Part shown: positions 1 to 9,519 of the stretch, in pieces
How the letters are laid out: each line of letters opens with the position of its first letter
How positions within the stretch are numbered: the first letter of the stretch is position 1
Assembly (NCBI GenBank): GCA_002189035.1
Contig: NEEC01000431.1
Span: 1 to 21,487, forward strand
DNA from: Utricularia gibba
Taxonomy: Eukaryota; Streptophyta; Magnoliopsida; Lamiales; Lentibulariaceae
Direction of reading: 5' to 3'
Length of the DNA: 21,487 bases
Notes under the pieces: model-generated
Told to the model about the DNA's origin: nothing
Databases searched by the model: none
Seen by the model: the letters and a program-made list of their open reading frames with translations, nothing else
Translations under genes and position numbers: made by a program

Positions 1-139
1 CCTACATGGTTTTTCAAGGAACCGCTTCTCGTTTTGTGGCGGCCAGTCTCGCTGGGAAATTGGTCCTTTACCCCGATTTTGTATGGCTCATGAGGTCAAC
101 CGAATGCAAATCGATTAAAAAAAATGATGCATTTGTTTT
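1..139 (+). repeat. B-type unit, partial (window edge)
   Basis: Only the last part of the unit is in the window. It has GGGAAATTGG (A units have GGGAACTTGG), CCTTTACCCC instead of CCTTGACCCC, GATTTTGTATGG instead of GATTCTGTATGG, and ACCGAATGC instead of ACCGGATGC. These four alleles travel together in most other B units, so the unit is assigned to B although its diagnostic first part is missing. Confidence 0.8.
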
Positions 140-449
140 AAATTGCGATATCATGTGCACCCCACATTTTTTCAACAACTTACTTTATACTTGGGAGGCG
201 GTCTTGGGGTGCAGCTGGAACGGGACAAAGGTAAGGTTTGGCTTGCGCCGAGAGTTAGTTGTAGCCCGAAATAAAGTGATGTATTTATTATCGTTCGGTT
301 TTCGGGGGCTGCCTACATGGTTTTTCAAGGAACCGCTTCTCGTTTTGTGGCGGCCAGTCTCGCTGGGAACTTGGTCCTTGACCCCGATTCTGTATGGCTC
401 ATGAGGTCAACCGGATGGAAATCGATTAAAAAAAATGATGCATTTGTTT
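140..449 (+). repeat. A-type unit with the rare GGATGG variant (copy 1)
   Basis: Near its end ACCGGATGGAAATCG (GGATGG at 413-418) replaces ACCGGATGCAAATCG. The only other copy with this change is 5447-5761. Both lie just after a B unit and just before an A' unit. It also lost three bases in CCCACATGATTTT, leaving CCCACATTTT at about 167. Confidence 0.85.
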
Positions 450-761
450 AAATTGCGATATCATGTGCACCCCACATGATTTTTCAACAACTTACTTTAT
501 ACTTGAGGAGGCGGTCTTGGGTGCAGCTGGAACGGGACAAAGGTAAGGTTTGGCTTGCGGCGAGAGTTAGTTGTAGCCCGGCAAATAAAGTGATGTATTT
601 TTTATCGTTCGGTTTTCGGGGCTGCCTACATGGTTTTTCACGGAACCGCTTCTCGTTTTGTGGCGGCCAGTCTCGCTGGGAACTTGGTTTTGACCCCGAT
701 TCTGTATGGCTCATGAGGTCAACCGGATGCAAATCGATTAAAAAAATGATGCATTTGTTTT
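450..761 (+). repeat. A'-type unit, directly before a B unit
   Basis: Carries both A' marks: GTATTTTTTATCG instead of GTATTTATTATCG, and CTTGGTTTTGACC instead of CTTGGTCCTTGACC. Elsewhere it is A-like (GCAGCTGGAAC, GCCCGGCAAATA). The next unit (762-1071) is B. Confidence 0.8.
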
Positions 762-1071
762 AAATTGCGATATCACGTGCACCCACATGATTTTTTCAAC
801 TTACTTTATACTTGGGGAGGCGGTCTTGGGGTGCACCTTGAACGGGACAAAGGTAAGGTTTGGCTTGCGCCGAGAGTTAGTTATAGCCCCACAAATAAAG
901 TGATAAATTTGATATCGTTCGGTTTTCGGGGGCTGCCTACATGGTTTTTCAAGGAACCGCTTCTCGTTTTGTGGCGGCCAGTCTCGCTGGGAAATTGGTC
1001 CTTACCCCGATTTTGTATGGCTCATGAGGTCAACCGATGCAAATCGATTAAAAAAAATGATGCATTTGTTT
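762..1071 (+). repeat. B-type unit, with A alleles at one internal patch
   Basis: B alleles: CTTGGGGAGG, GCACCTTGAAC, GTTATAGCCCC, GTGATAAATTTGATATCG, GGGAAATTGG, GATTTTGTATGG. At the CCTACATGG anchor it has the A allele GGGGGCTGCC instead of GGGACTACC, so a short A patch lies between B alleles. A three-base loss shortens TTCAACAACTTAC to TTCAACTTAC near 798, and one G of the final ACCGGATGC is lost. An A' unit precedes it at 450-761. Confidence 0.85.
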
Positions 1072-1695
1072 AAATTGCGATATCATGTGCCCCACATGAT
1101 TTTTTCAACAACTTACTTTATACTTGAGGAGGCGGTCTTGGGGTGCAGCTGGAACGGGACAAAGGTAAGGTTTGGCTTGCGGCGAGAGTTAGTTGTAGCC
1201 CGGCAAATAAAGTGATGTATTTTTTATCGTTCGGTTTTCGGGGCTGCCTACATGGTTTTTCAAGGAACCGCTTCTCGTTTTGGCGGCCAGTCTCGCTGGG
1301 AAACTTGGTCCTTGACCCCGATTCTGTATGGCTCATGAGGTCAACCGGATGCAAATCATTAAAAAAAATGATGCATTTGTTTAAATTGCGATATCACGTG
1401 CACCCCACATGATTTTTTCAACAACTTACTTTATACTTGAGGAGGCGGTCTTGGGGTGCAGCTGGAACGGGACAAAGGTAAGGTTTGGCTTGCGGCGAGA
1501 GTTAGTTGTAGCCCGGCAAATAAAGTGATGTTTTTTATCGTTCGGTTTTCGGGGCTGCCTACATGGTTTTTCAAGGAACCGCTTCTCGTTTTGTGGCGGC
1601 CAGTCTCGCTGGGAACTTGGTCCTTGACCCCGATTCTGTATGGCTCATGAGGTCAACCGGATGCAAATCGATTAAAAAAAATGATGCATTTGTTT

Positions 1696-2003
1696 AAATT
1701 GCGATCATGTGCACCCCACATGATTTTTCAACAACTTACTTTATACTTGAGGAGGCGGTCTTGGGGTGCAGCTGGAACGGGACAAAGGTAAGGTTTGGCT
1801 TGCGCGAGAGTTAGTTGTAGCCCGGCAAATAAAGTGATGTATTTATTATCGTTCGGTTTTCGGGGCTGCCTACATGGTTTTTCAGGAACCGCTTCTCGTT
1901 TTGTGGCGGCCAGTCTCGCTGGGAACTTGGTTTGACCCCGATTCTGTATGGCTCATGAGGTCAACCGGATGCAAATCGATTAAAAAAAATGATGCATTTG
2001 TTT
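1696..2003 (+). repeat. A'-type unit with one mark only
   Basis: Has CTTGGTTTGACC (the GGTTTTTGACC mark shortened by indels) but the ordinary GTATTTATTATCG. The two units before it, ending at 1695, carry the TATTTTTTATCG-type mark instead (GTATTTTTTATCG near 1217, GTTTTTTATCG near 1530) with ordinary GGTCCTTGACC. The two A' marks are thus separated here. It precedes the B unit at 2004. Confidence 0.65.
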
Positions 2004-2317
2004 AAATTGCGATATGTGCACCCCACATGATTTTTTTCAACAACTTACTTTATACTTGGGGAGGCGGTCTTGGGGTGCACCTTGAACGGGACAAAGGTAA
2101 GGTTTGGCTTGCGCCGAGAGTTAGTTATAGCCCCCACAAATAAAGTGATAAATTTGATATCGTTCGGTTTTCGGGGACTACCTACATGGTTTTTCAAGGA
2201 ACCGCTTCTCGTTTTGTGGCGGCCAGTCTCGCTGGGAAATTGGTCCTTTACCCCGATTTTGTATGGCTCATGAGGTCAACCGATGCAAATCGATTAAAAA
2301 AAATGATGCATTTGTTT
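2004..2317 (+). repeat. B-type unit
   Basis: Nearly the full B allele set: T7 after CATGA, CTTGGGGAGG, GCACCTTGAACGGG, GTTATAGCCCCCAC, GTGATAAATTTGATATCG, GGGGACTACC, GGGAAATTGG, CCTTTACCCC, GATTTTGTATGG. The start reads GATATGTGCACC, which looks like GATATGACGTGCACC with an internal loss. It follows a half-marked A' unit (1696-2003) and lies four units after the previous B. Confidence 0.88.
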
Positions 2318-2327
2318 AAATTGCGAT

Positions 2328-2348
2328 ATCATGTGCACCCCACATGAT
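2328..2348 (+). other. Perfect 8-bp inverted repeat next to a T-run (example of a per-unit feature)
   Basis: ATCATGTG, a five-base spacer CACCC, then CACATGAT, followed at once by a run of T. In units with CATGTG the two arms are perfectly complementary; in units with CACGTG (for example 13255-13275) there is one mismatched pair. The dyad is visible in nearly every unit. Whether it forms a hairpin or binds a protein is unknown. Confidence 0.6.
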
Positions 2349-4187
2349 TTTTTCAACAACTTACTTTATACTTGAGGAGGCGGTCTTGGGGTGCAGCTGG
2401 AACGGGACAAAGGTAAGGTTTGGCTTGCGCCGAGAGTTAGTTGTAGCCCGGCAAATAAAGTGATGTATTTATTATCGTTCGGTTTTCGGGGCTGCCTACA
2501 TGGTTTTTCAAGGAACCGCTTCTCGTTTTGTGGCGGCCAGTCTCGCTGGGAACTTGGTCCTTGACCCCGATTCTGTATGGCTCATGAGGTCAACCGGATG
2601 CAAATCGATTAAAAAAAATGATGCATTTGTTTAAATTGCGATATCACGTGCACCCCACATGATTTTTCAACAACTTACTTTATACTTGAGGAGGCGGTCT
2701 TGGGGTGCAGCTGGAACGGGACAAAGGTAAGGTTTGGCTTGCGCCGAGAGTTAGTTGTAGCCCGACAAATAAAGTGATGTATTTTTATCGTTCGGTTTTC
2801 GGGGGCTGCCTACATGGTTTTTCAAGGAACCGCTTCTCGTTTTGTGGCGGCAGTCTCGCTGGGAACTTGGTCCTTGACCCCGATTCTGTATGGCTCATGA
2901 GGTCAACCGGATGCAAATCGATTAAAAAAAATGATGCATTTGTTTAAATTGCGATATCACGTGCACCCCACATGATTTTTTCAACAACTACTTTATACTT
3001 GAGGAGGCGTCTTGGGGTGCAGCTGGAACGGGACAAAGGTAAGGTTTGGCTTGCGCGAGAGTTAGTTGTAGCCCCCAAATAAAGTGATTTATTATCGTTC
3101 GGTTTTCGGGGCTACATGGTTTTTCAAGGAACCGCTTCTCGTTTTGTGGCGGCCAGTCTCGCTGGGAACTTGGTCCTTGACCCCGATTCTGTATGGCTCA
3201 TGAGGTCAACCGGATGCAAATCGATTAAAAAAAATGATGCATTTGTTTAAATTGCGATATCACGTGCACCCCACATGATTTTTTCAACAACTTACTTTAT
3301 ACTTGAGAGGCGGTTTTGGGTGCACTGGAACGGGACAAAGGTAAGGTTTGGCTTGCGCCGAGAGTTAGTTGTAGCCCGGCAAATAAAGTGATGTATTTAT
3401 TATCGTTCGGTTTTCGGGGGCTGCCTACATGGTTTTTCAAGGAACCGCTTCTCGTTTTGTGGCGGCCAGTCTCGCTGGGAACTTGGTCCTTGACCCCGAT
3501 TCTGTATGGCTCATGAGGTCAACCGGATGCAAATCGATTAAAAAAAATGATGCATTTGTTTAAATTGCGATATCATGTGCACCCCACATGATTTTTTCAA
3601 CAACTTACTTTATACTTGAGGAGGCGGTCTTGGGGTGCAGCTGGAACGGGACAAAGGTAAGGTTTGGCTTGCGCCGAGAGTTAGTTGTAGCCCGACAAAA
3701 AAGTGATGTATTTATTATCGTTCGGTTTTCGGGGGCTGCCTACATGGTTTTTCAAGGAACCGCTTCTCGTTTTGTGGCGGCCAGTCTCGCTGGGAACTTG
3801 GTCCTTGACCCCGATTCTGTATGGCTCATGAGGTCAACCGGATGCAAATCGATTAAAAAAAATGATGCATTTGTTTAAATTGCGATATCACGTGCACCCC
3901 ACATGATTTTTTCAACAACTTACTTTATACTTGAGGAGGCGGTCTTTGGGTGCAGCTGAACGGGACAAAGGTAAGGTTTGGCTTGCGAGAGTTAGTTGTA
4001 GCCCGGCAAATAAAGTGATGTATTTATTATCGTTCGGTTTTCGGGGGCTGCCTACATGGTTTTTCAAGGAACCGCTTCTCGTTTTGTGGCGGCCAGTCTC
4101 GCTGGGAACTTGGTCCTTGACCCCGATTCTGTATGGCTCATGAGGTCAACCGGATGCAAATCGATTAAAAAAATGATGCATTTGTTT

Positions 4188-4499
4188 AAATTGCGATATG
4201 ACGTGCACCCACATGATTTTTTTCAACAACTTACTTTATACTTGGGAGGCGGTCTTGGGGTGCACCTTGAACGGGACAAAGGTAAGGTTTGGCTTGCGCC
4301 GAGAGTTAGTTATAGCCCACAAATAAAGTGATAAATTTGATATCGTTCGGTTTTCGGGGCTACCTACATGGTTTTTCAAGGAACCGCTTCTCGTTTTGTG
4401 GCGGCCAGTCTCGCTGGGAAATTGGTCCTTTACCCCGATTCTGTATGGCTCATGAGGTCAACCGAATGCAAATCGATTAAAAAAATGATGCATTTGTTT
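4188..4499 (+). repeat. B-type unit
   Basis: Starts with the B form GATATGACGTG. It carries T7, CTTGGGAGG (one G lost), GCACCTTGAAC, GTTATAGCCCAC, GTGATAAATTTGATATCG, GGGGCTACC (first changed base A-like, second B-like), GGGAAATTGG and CCTTTACCCC. It has the A allele GATTCTG near 4440, then the B allele ACCGAATGC. The unit before it has no A' marks, so the B-A-A' order is broken here. Confidence 0.85.
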
Positions 4500-4815
4500 A
4501 AATTGCGATATCATGTGCACCCCACATGATTTTTTCAACAACTTACTTTATACTTGAAGAGGCGGTCTTGGGGTGCAGCTGGAACGGGACAAAGGTAAGG
4601 TTTGGCTTGCGCGAGAGTTAGTTGTAGCCCGACAAATAAAGTGATGTATTTATTATCGTTCGGTTTTCGGGGGCTGCCTACATGGTTTTTCAAGGAACCG
4701 CTTCTCGTTTTGTGGCTGCCAGTCTCGCTGGGGAACTTGGTCCTTGACCCCGATTCTGTATGGCTCATGAGGTCAACCGGATGCAAATCGATTAAAAAAA
4801 ATGATGCATTTGTTT

Positions 4816-5131
4816 AAATTGCGATATCATGTGCACCCCACATGATTTTTTTCAACAACTTACTTTATACTTGAGGAGGCGGTCTTGGGGTGCAGCTGGA
4901 ACGGGACAAAGGTAAGGTTTGGCTTGCGGCGAGAGTTAGTTGTAGCCCGGCAAATAAAGTGATGTATTTTTTATCGTTCGGTTTTCGGGGCTGCCTACAT
5001 GGTTTTTCAAGGAACCGCTTCTCGTTTTGTGGCGGCCAGTCTCGCTGGGAACTTGGTTTTTGACCCCGATTCTGTATGGCTCATGAGGTCAACCGGATGC
5101 AAATCGATTAAAAAAAATGATGCATTTGTTT
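4816..5131 (+). repeat. A'-type unit, directly before a B unit
   Basis: Both marks present: GTATTTTTTATCG near 4962 and CTTGGTTTTTGACC near 5052. It uses CATGTG and GCAGCTGG. The next unit (5132-5446) is the most complete B unit. Confidence 0.82.
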
Positions 5132-5446
5132 AAATTGCGATATGACGTGCACCCCACATGATTTTTTTCAACAACTTACTTTATACTTGGGGAGGCGGTC
5201 TTGGGGTGCACCTTGAACGGGACAAAGGTAAGGTTTGGCTTGCGCCGAGAGTTAGTTTAGCCCCACAAATAAAGTGATAAATTTGATATCGTTCGGTTTT
5301 CGGGACTACCTACATGGTTTTTCAAGGAACCGCTTCTCGTTTTGTGGCGGCCAGTCTCGCTGGGAAATTGGTCCTTTACCCCGATTTTGTATGGCTCATG
5401 AGGTCAACCGAATGCAAATCGATTAAAAAAAATGATGCATTTGTTT
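5132..5446 (+). repeat. B-type unit, most complete allele set
   Basis: All the sites checked are B except one deletion: GATATGACGTG, T7, CTTGGGGAGG, GCACCTTGAAC, GTTTAGCCCCAC (an A lost from GTTATAG), GTGATAAATTTGATATCG, GGGACTACC, GGGAAATTGG, CCTTTACCCC, GATTTTG, ACCGAATGC. It is the best available B standard in the window. It is preceded by an A' unit (4816-5131) and followed by the A unit with the rare GGATGG variant. Confidence 0.9.
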
Positions 5447-5761
5447 AAATTGCGATATCATGTGCACCCCACATGATTTTTTCAACAACTTACTTTATAC
5501 TTGAGGAGGCGGTCTTGGGGTGCAGCTGGAACGGGACAAAGGTAAGGTTTGGCTTGCGGCGAGAGTTAGTTGTAGCCCGGCAAATAAAGTGATGTATTTA
5601 TTATCGTTCGGTTTTCGGGGGCTGCCTACATGGTTTTTCAAGGAACCGCTTCTCGTTTTGTGGCGGCCAGTCTCGCTGGAACTTGGTCCTTGACCCCGAT
5701 TCTGTATGGCTCATGAGGTCAACCGGATGGAAATCGATTTAAAAAAATGATGCATTTGTTT
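5447..5761 (+). repeat. A-type unit with the rare GGATGG variant (copy 2)
   Basis: GGATGG at 5725-5730 matches the copy at 413-418. Flanking order is the same (B, this unit, A', B). One A of the following A-run is a T (CGATTTAAAAAAATG), a private change. It suggests that the stretches 1 to about 1070 and 5310 to about 6390 descend from one block. Confidence 0.85.
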
Positions 5762-6075
5762 AAATTGCGATATCATGTGCACCCCACATGATTTTTTCAA
5801 CAACTTACTTTATACTTGAGGAGGCGGTCTTGGGGTGCAGCTGGAACGGGACAAAGGTAAGGTTTGGCTTGCGGCGAGAGTTAGTTGTAGCCCGGCAAAT
5901 AAAGTGATGTATTTTTTATCGTTCGGTTTTCGGGGGCTGCCTACATGGTTTTTCAGGAACCGCTTCTCGTTTTGTGGCGGCCAGTCTCGCTGGGAACTTG
6001 GTTTTGACCCCGATTCTGTATGGCTCATGAGGTCAACCGGATGCAAATCGATTAAAAAAAATGATGCATTTGTTT
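5762..6075 (+). repeat. A'-type unit, directly before a B unit
   Basis: GTATTTTTTATCG near 5910 and CTTGGTTTTGACC near 6000, CATGTG at its start. With the B unit before (5132-5446) and the A unit between them (5447-5761) it completes one clear B-A-A' set; the B of the next set starts at 6076. Confidence 0.82.
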
Positions 6076-6394
6076 AAATTGCGATATATGACGTGCACCC
6101 CACATGATTTTTTTCAACAACTTACTTTATACTTGGGGAGGCGGTCTTGGGGTGCACCTTGAACGGACAAAGGTAAGGTTTGGCTTGCGCCGAGAGTTAG
6201 TTATAGCCCCCACAAATAAAGTGATAAATTTATATCGTTCGGTTTTCGGGGACTACCTACATGGTTTTTCAAGGAACCGCTTCTCGTTTTGTGGCGGCCA
6301 GTCTCGCTGGGAAATTGGTCCTTTACCCCGATTCTGTATGGCTCATGAGGTCAACCGGATGCAAATCGATTAAAAAAAAATGATGCATTTGTTT
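6076..6394 (+). repeat. B-type unit with duplicated AT at its start
   Basis: B alleles throughout the first two thirds: GATATATGACGTG (extra AT), T7, CTTGGGGAGG, GCACCTTGAACGGAC, GTTATAGCCCCCAC, GTGATAAATTTATATCG, GGGGACTACC, GGGAAATTGG, CCTTTACCCC. The end is A-like (GATTCTG and ACCGGATGC), so it is a B-to-A mosaic with the switch near 6330. At 319 bp and with A9 it is the longest B unit. Confidence 0.86.
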
Positions 6395-6706
6395 AAATTG
6401 CGATATCATGTGCACCCCACATGATTTTTTCAACAACTTACTTTATACTTGAGGAGGCGGTCTTGGGTGCAGCTGGAACGGGACAAAGGTAAGGTTTGGC
6501 TTGCGGCGAGAGTTAGTTGTAGCCCGCAAATAAAGTGATGTATTTATTATCGTTCGGTTTTCGGGGCTGCCTACATGGTTTTTCAAGGAACCGCTTCTCG
6601 TTTTGTGGCGGCCAGTCTCGCTGGAACTTGGTCCTTGACCCCGATTCTGTATGGCTCATGAGGTCAACCGGATGCAAATCGATTAAAAAAAATGATGCAT
6701 TTGTTT

Positions 6707-7021
6707 AAATTGCGATATCACGTGCACCCCACATGATTTTTTCAACAACTTACTTTATACTTGAGGAGGCGGTCTTGGGGTGCAGCTGGAACGGGACAAA
6801 GGTAAGGTTTGGCTTGCGGCGAGAGTTAGTTGTAGCCCGGCAAATAAAGTGATGTATTTTTTATCGTTCGGTTTTCGGGGGCTGCCTACATGGTTTTTCA
6901 GGAACCGCTTCTCGTTTTGTGGCGGCCAGTCTCGCTGGGAACTTGGTTTTTGACCCCGATTCTGTATGGCTCATGAGGTCAACCGGATGCAAATCGATTA
7001 AAAAAAATGATGCATTTGTTT
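6707..7021 (+). repeat. A'-type unit, directly before the hybrid unit
   Basis: GTATTTTTTATCG near 6855 and CTTGGTTTTTGACC near 6951. It begins with CACGTG rather than CATGTG. It closes a second adjacent B-A-A' set (6076-7021) and precedes the overwritten B at 7022. Confidence 0.8.
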
Positions 7022-7335
7022 AAATTGCGATATCACGTGCACCCCACATGATTTTTTCAACAACTTACTTTATACTTGAGGAGGCGGTCTTGGGGTGCAC
7101 CTTGAACGGGACAAAGGTAAGGTTTGGCTTGCGCCGAGTTAGTTGTAGCCCCACAAATAAAGTGATGTATTTATATCGTTCGGTTTTCGGGGGCTGCCTA
7201 CATGGTTTTTCAAGGAACCGCTTCTCGTTTTGTGGCGGCCAGTCTCGCTGGGGAACTTGGTCCTTGACCCCGATTCTGTATGGCTCATGAGGTCAACCGG
7301 ATGCAAATCGATTAAAAAAAATGATGCATTTGTTT
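7022..7335 (+). repeat. Hybrid A/B unit in the expected B position
   Basis: Carries only two B alleles, GCACCTTGAACGGG (near 7098) and GCCCCACAAATA (near 7150). The start (GATATCACGTG, CTTGAGGAGG) and end (GGGGGCTGCC, GGGAACTTGG, GATTCTG, ACCGGATGC) are A. It reads TGATGTATTTATATCG, midway between the A and B forms, and has lost four bases (GAGA) in CCGAGAGTTAG. It sits three units after one B and four before the next, and an A' unit precedes it, which is where the periodicity predicts a B. I infer a B unit largely overwritten by A sequence. Confidence 0.65.
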
Positions 7336-8266
7336 AAATTGCGATATCACGTGCACCCCACATGATTTTTCAACAACTTACTTTATACTTGAGGAGGCGG
7401 TCTTGGGGTGCAGCTGGAACGGGACAAAGGTAAGGTTTGGCTTGCGCGAGAGTTAGTTGTAGCCCGGCAAATAAAGTGATGTATTTATATCGTTCGGTTT
7501 TCGGGGGCTGCCTACATGGTTTTTCAAGGAACCGCTTCTCGTTTTGTGGCGGCCAGTCTCGCTGGGAACTTGGTCCTTGACCCCGATTCTGTATGGCTCA
7601 TGAGGTCAACCGGATGCAAATCGATTAAAAAAAAATGATGCATTTGTTTAAATTGCGATATCACGTGCACCCCACATGATTTTTTTCAACAACTTACTTT
7701 ATACTTGAGGAGGCGGTCTTGGGGTGCAGCTGGAACGGGACAAAGGTAAGGTTTGGCTTGCGCCGAGAGTTAGTTTGTAGCCCGACAAATAAAGTGATGT
7801 ATTTATTATCGTTCGGTTTTCGGGGCTGCCTACATGGTTTTTCAAGGAACCGCTTCTCGTTTTGTGGCGGCCAGTCTCGCTGGGAACTTGGTCCTTGACC
7901 CCGATTCTGTATGGCTCATGAGGTCAACCGGATGCAAATCGATTAAAAAAAATGATGCATTTGTTTAAATTGCGATATCATGTGCACCCCACATGATTTT
8001 TTCAACAACTTACTTTATACTTGAGGAGGCGGTCTTGGGTGCACTGGAACGGGACAAAGGTAAGGTTTGGCTTGCGCCGAGAGTTAGTTGTAGCCCAAAT
8101 AAAGTGATGTATTTATTATCGTTCGGTTTTCGGGGGCTGCCTACATGGTTTTTCAAGGAACCGCTTCTCGTTTTGTGGCGCCAGTCTCGCTGGGAACTTG
8201 GTCCTTGACCCCGATTTCTGTATGGCTCATGAGGTCAATCGATTAAAAAAAATGATGCATTTGTTT

Positions 8267-8583
8267 AAATTGCGATATGACGTGCACCCCACATGATTTT
8301 TTTCAACAACTTACTTTATACTTGGGGAGGCGGTCTTGGGGTGCACCTTGAACGGGACAAAGGTAAGGTTTGGCTTGCGCCGAGAGTTAGTTGTAGCCCC
8401 ACAAATAAAGTGATAAATTTGATATCGTTCGGTTTTCGGGGACTACCTACATGGTTTTTCAAGGAACCGCTTCTCGTTTTGTGGCGGCCAGTCTCGCTGG
8501 GAAATTGGTCCTTTTACCCCGATTTTGTATGGCTCATGAGGTCAACCGATGCAAATCGATTAAAAAAAATGATGCATTTGTTT
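8267..8583 (+). repeat. B-type unit
   Basis: GATATGACGTG, T7, CTTGGGGAGG, GCACCTTGAACGGG, GCCCCACAAATA, GTGATAAATTTGATATCG, GGGGACTACC, GGGAAATTGG, CCTTTTACCCC (one extra T), GATTTTGTATGG. The A allele GTTGTAG replaces GTTATAG. The unit just before it ends with an 11-bp deletion (near 8238). Confidence 0.88.
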
Positions 8584-8896
8584 AAATTGCGATATCATGT
8601 GCACCCCACATGATTTTTTCAACAACTTACTTTATACTTGAGGAGGCGTCTTGGGGTGCAGCTGGAACGGGACAAAGGTAAGGTTTGGCTTGCGCGAGAG
8701 TTAGTTGTAGCCCGCAAATAAAGTGATGTATTTATTATCGTTCGGTTTTCGGGGGCTGCCTACATGGTTTTTCAAGGAACCGCTTCTCGTTTTGTGGCGG
8801 CCAGTCTCGCTGGGAACTTGGTCCTTGACCCCGATTCTGTATGGCTCATGAGGTCAACCGGATGCAAATCGATTAAAAAAAATGATGCATTTGTTT

Positions 8897-9207
8897 AAAT
8901 TGCGATATCGTGCACCCCACATGATTTTTCAACAACTTACTTTATACTTGAGGAGGCGGTCTTGGGGTGCAGCTGGAACGGGACAAAGGTAAGGTTTGGC
9001 TTGCGCCGAGAGTTAGTTGTAGCCCGCAAATAAAGTGATGTATTTTTTATCGTTCGGTTTTCGGGGGCTGCCTACATGGTTTTTCAAGGAACCGCTTCTC
9101 GTTTTGTGGCGGCCAGTCTCGCTGGGAACTTGGTTTTGACCCCGATTCTGTATGGCTCATGAGGTCAACCGGATGCAAATCGATTAAAAAAAATGATGCA
9201 TTTGTTT
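8897..9207 (+). repeat. A'-type unit, directly before the last B unit
   Basis: GTATTTTTTATCG near 9041 and CTTGGTTTTGACC near 9130. The start is shortened to GATATCGTGC. It lies two units after the B at 8267 and directly before the B at 9208, the expected order. Confidence 0.8.
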
Positions 9208-9519
9208 AAATTGCGATATCACGTGCACCCCACATGATTTTTTTCAACAACTTACTTTATACTTGGGAGGCGGTCTTGGGGTGCACCTTGAACGGACAAA
9301 GGTAAGGTTTGGCTTGCGCCGAGAGTTAGTTATAGCCCCAAATAAAGTGATGTATTTATATCGTTCGGTTTTCGGGGGCTACCTACATGGTTTTTCAAGG
9401 AACCGCTTCTCGTTTTGTGGCGGCCAGTCTCGCTGGGAAATTGGTCCTTTACCCCGATTTTGTATGGCTCATGAGGTCAACCGAATGCAAATCGATTAAA
9501 AAAAATGATGCATTTGTTT
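9208..9519 (+). repeat. B-type unit with an A-like centre
   Basis: The B alleles T7, CTTGGGAGG, GCACCTTGAACGGAC and GTTATAGCCCCA are followed by the A-like GTGATGTATTTATATCG, then GGGGGCTACC (mixed), and then the B alleles GGGAAATTGG, CCTTTACCCC, GATTTTG and ACCGAATGC. It starts with A-type GATATCACGTG. This is the last B unit; none follows for almost 12 kb. It is preceded by an A' unit at 8897-9207. Confidence 0.85.

Noticed and set aside
6-404. Open frame of 132 codons, and similar 60-106-codon frames in almost every unit on both strands
   Set aside because: They are the same repeat translated in shifting frames. On the plus strand most stop at the conserved TGA in GGCTCATGAGG or at TAA in GTTTAAATT; indels change frame from copy to copy, and overlapping frames are open on both strands. 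No domain or codon-level conservation is seen.
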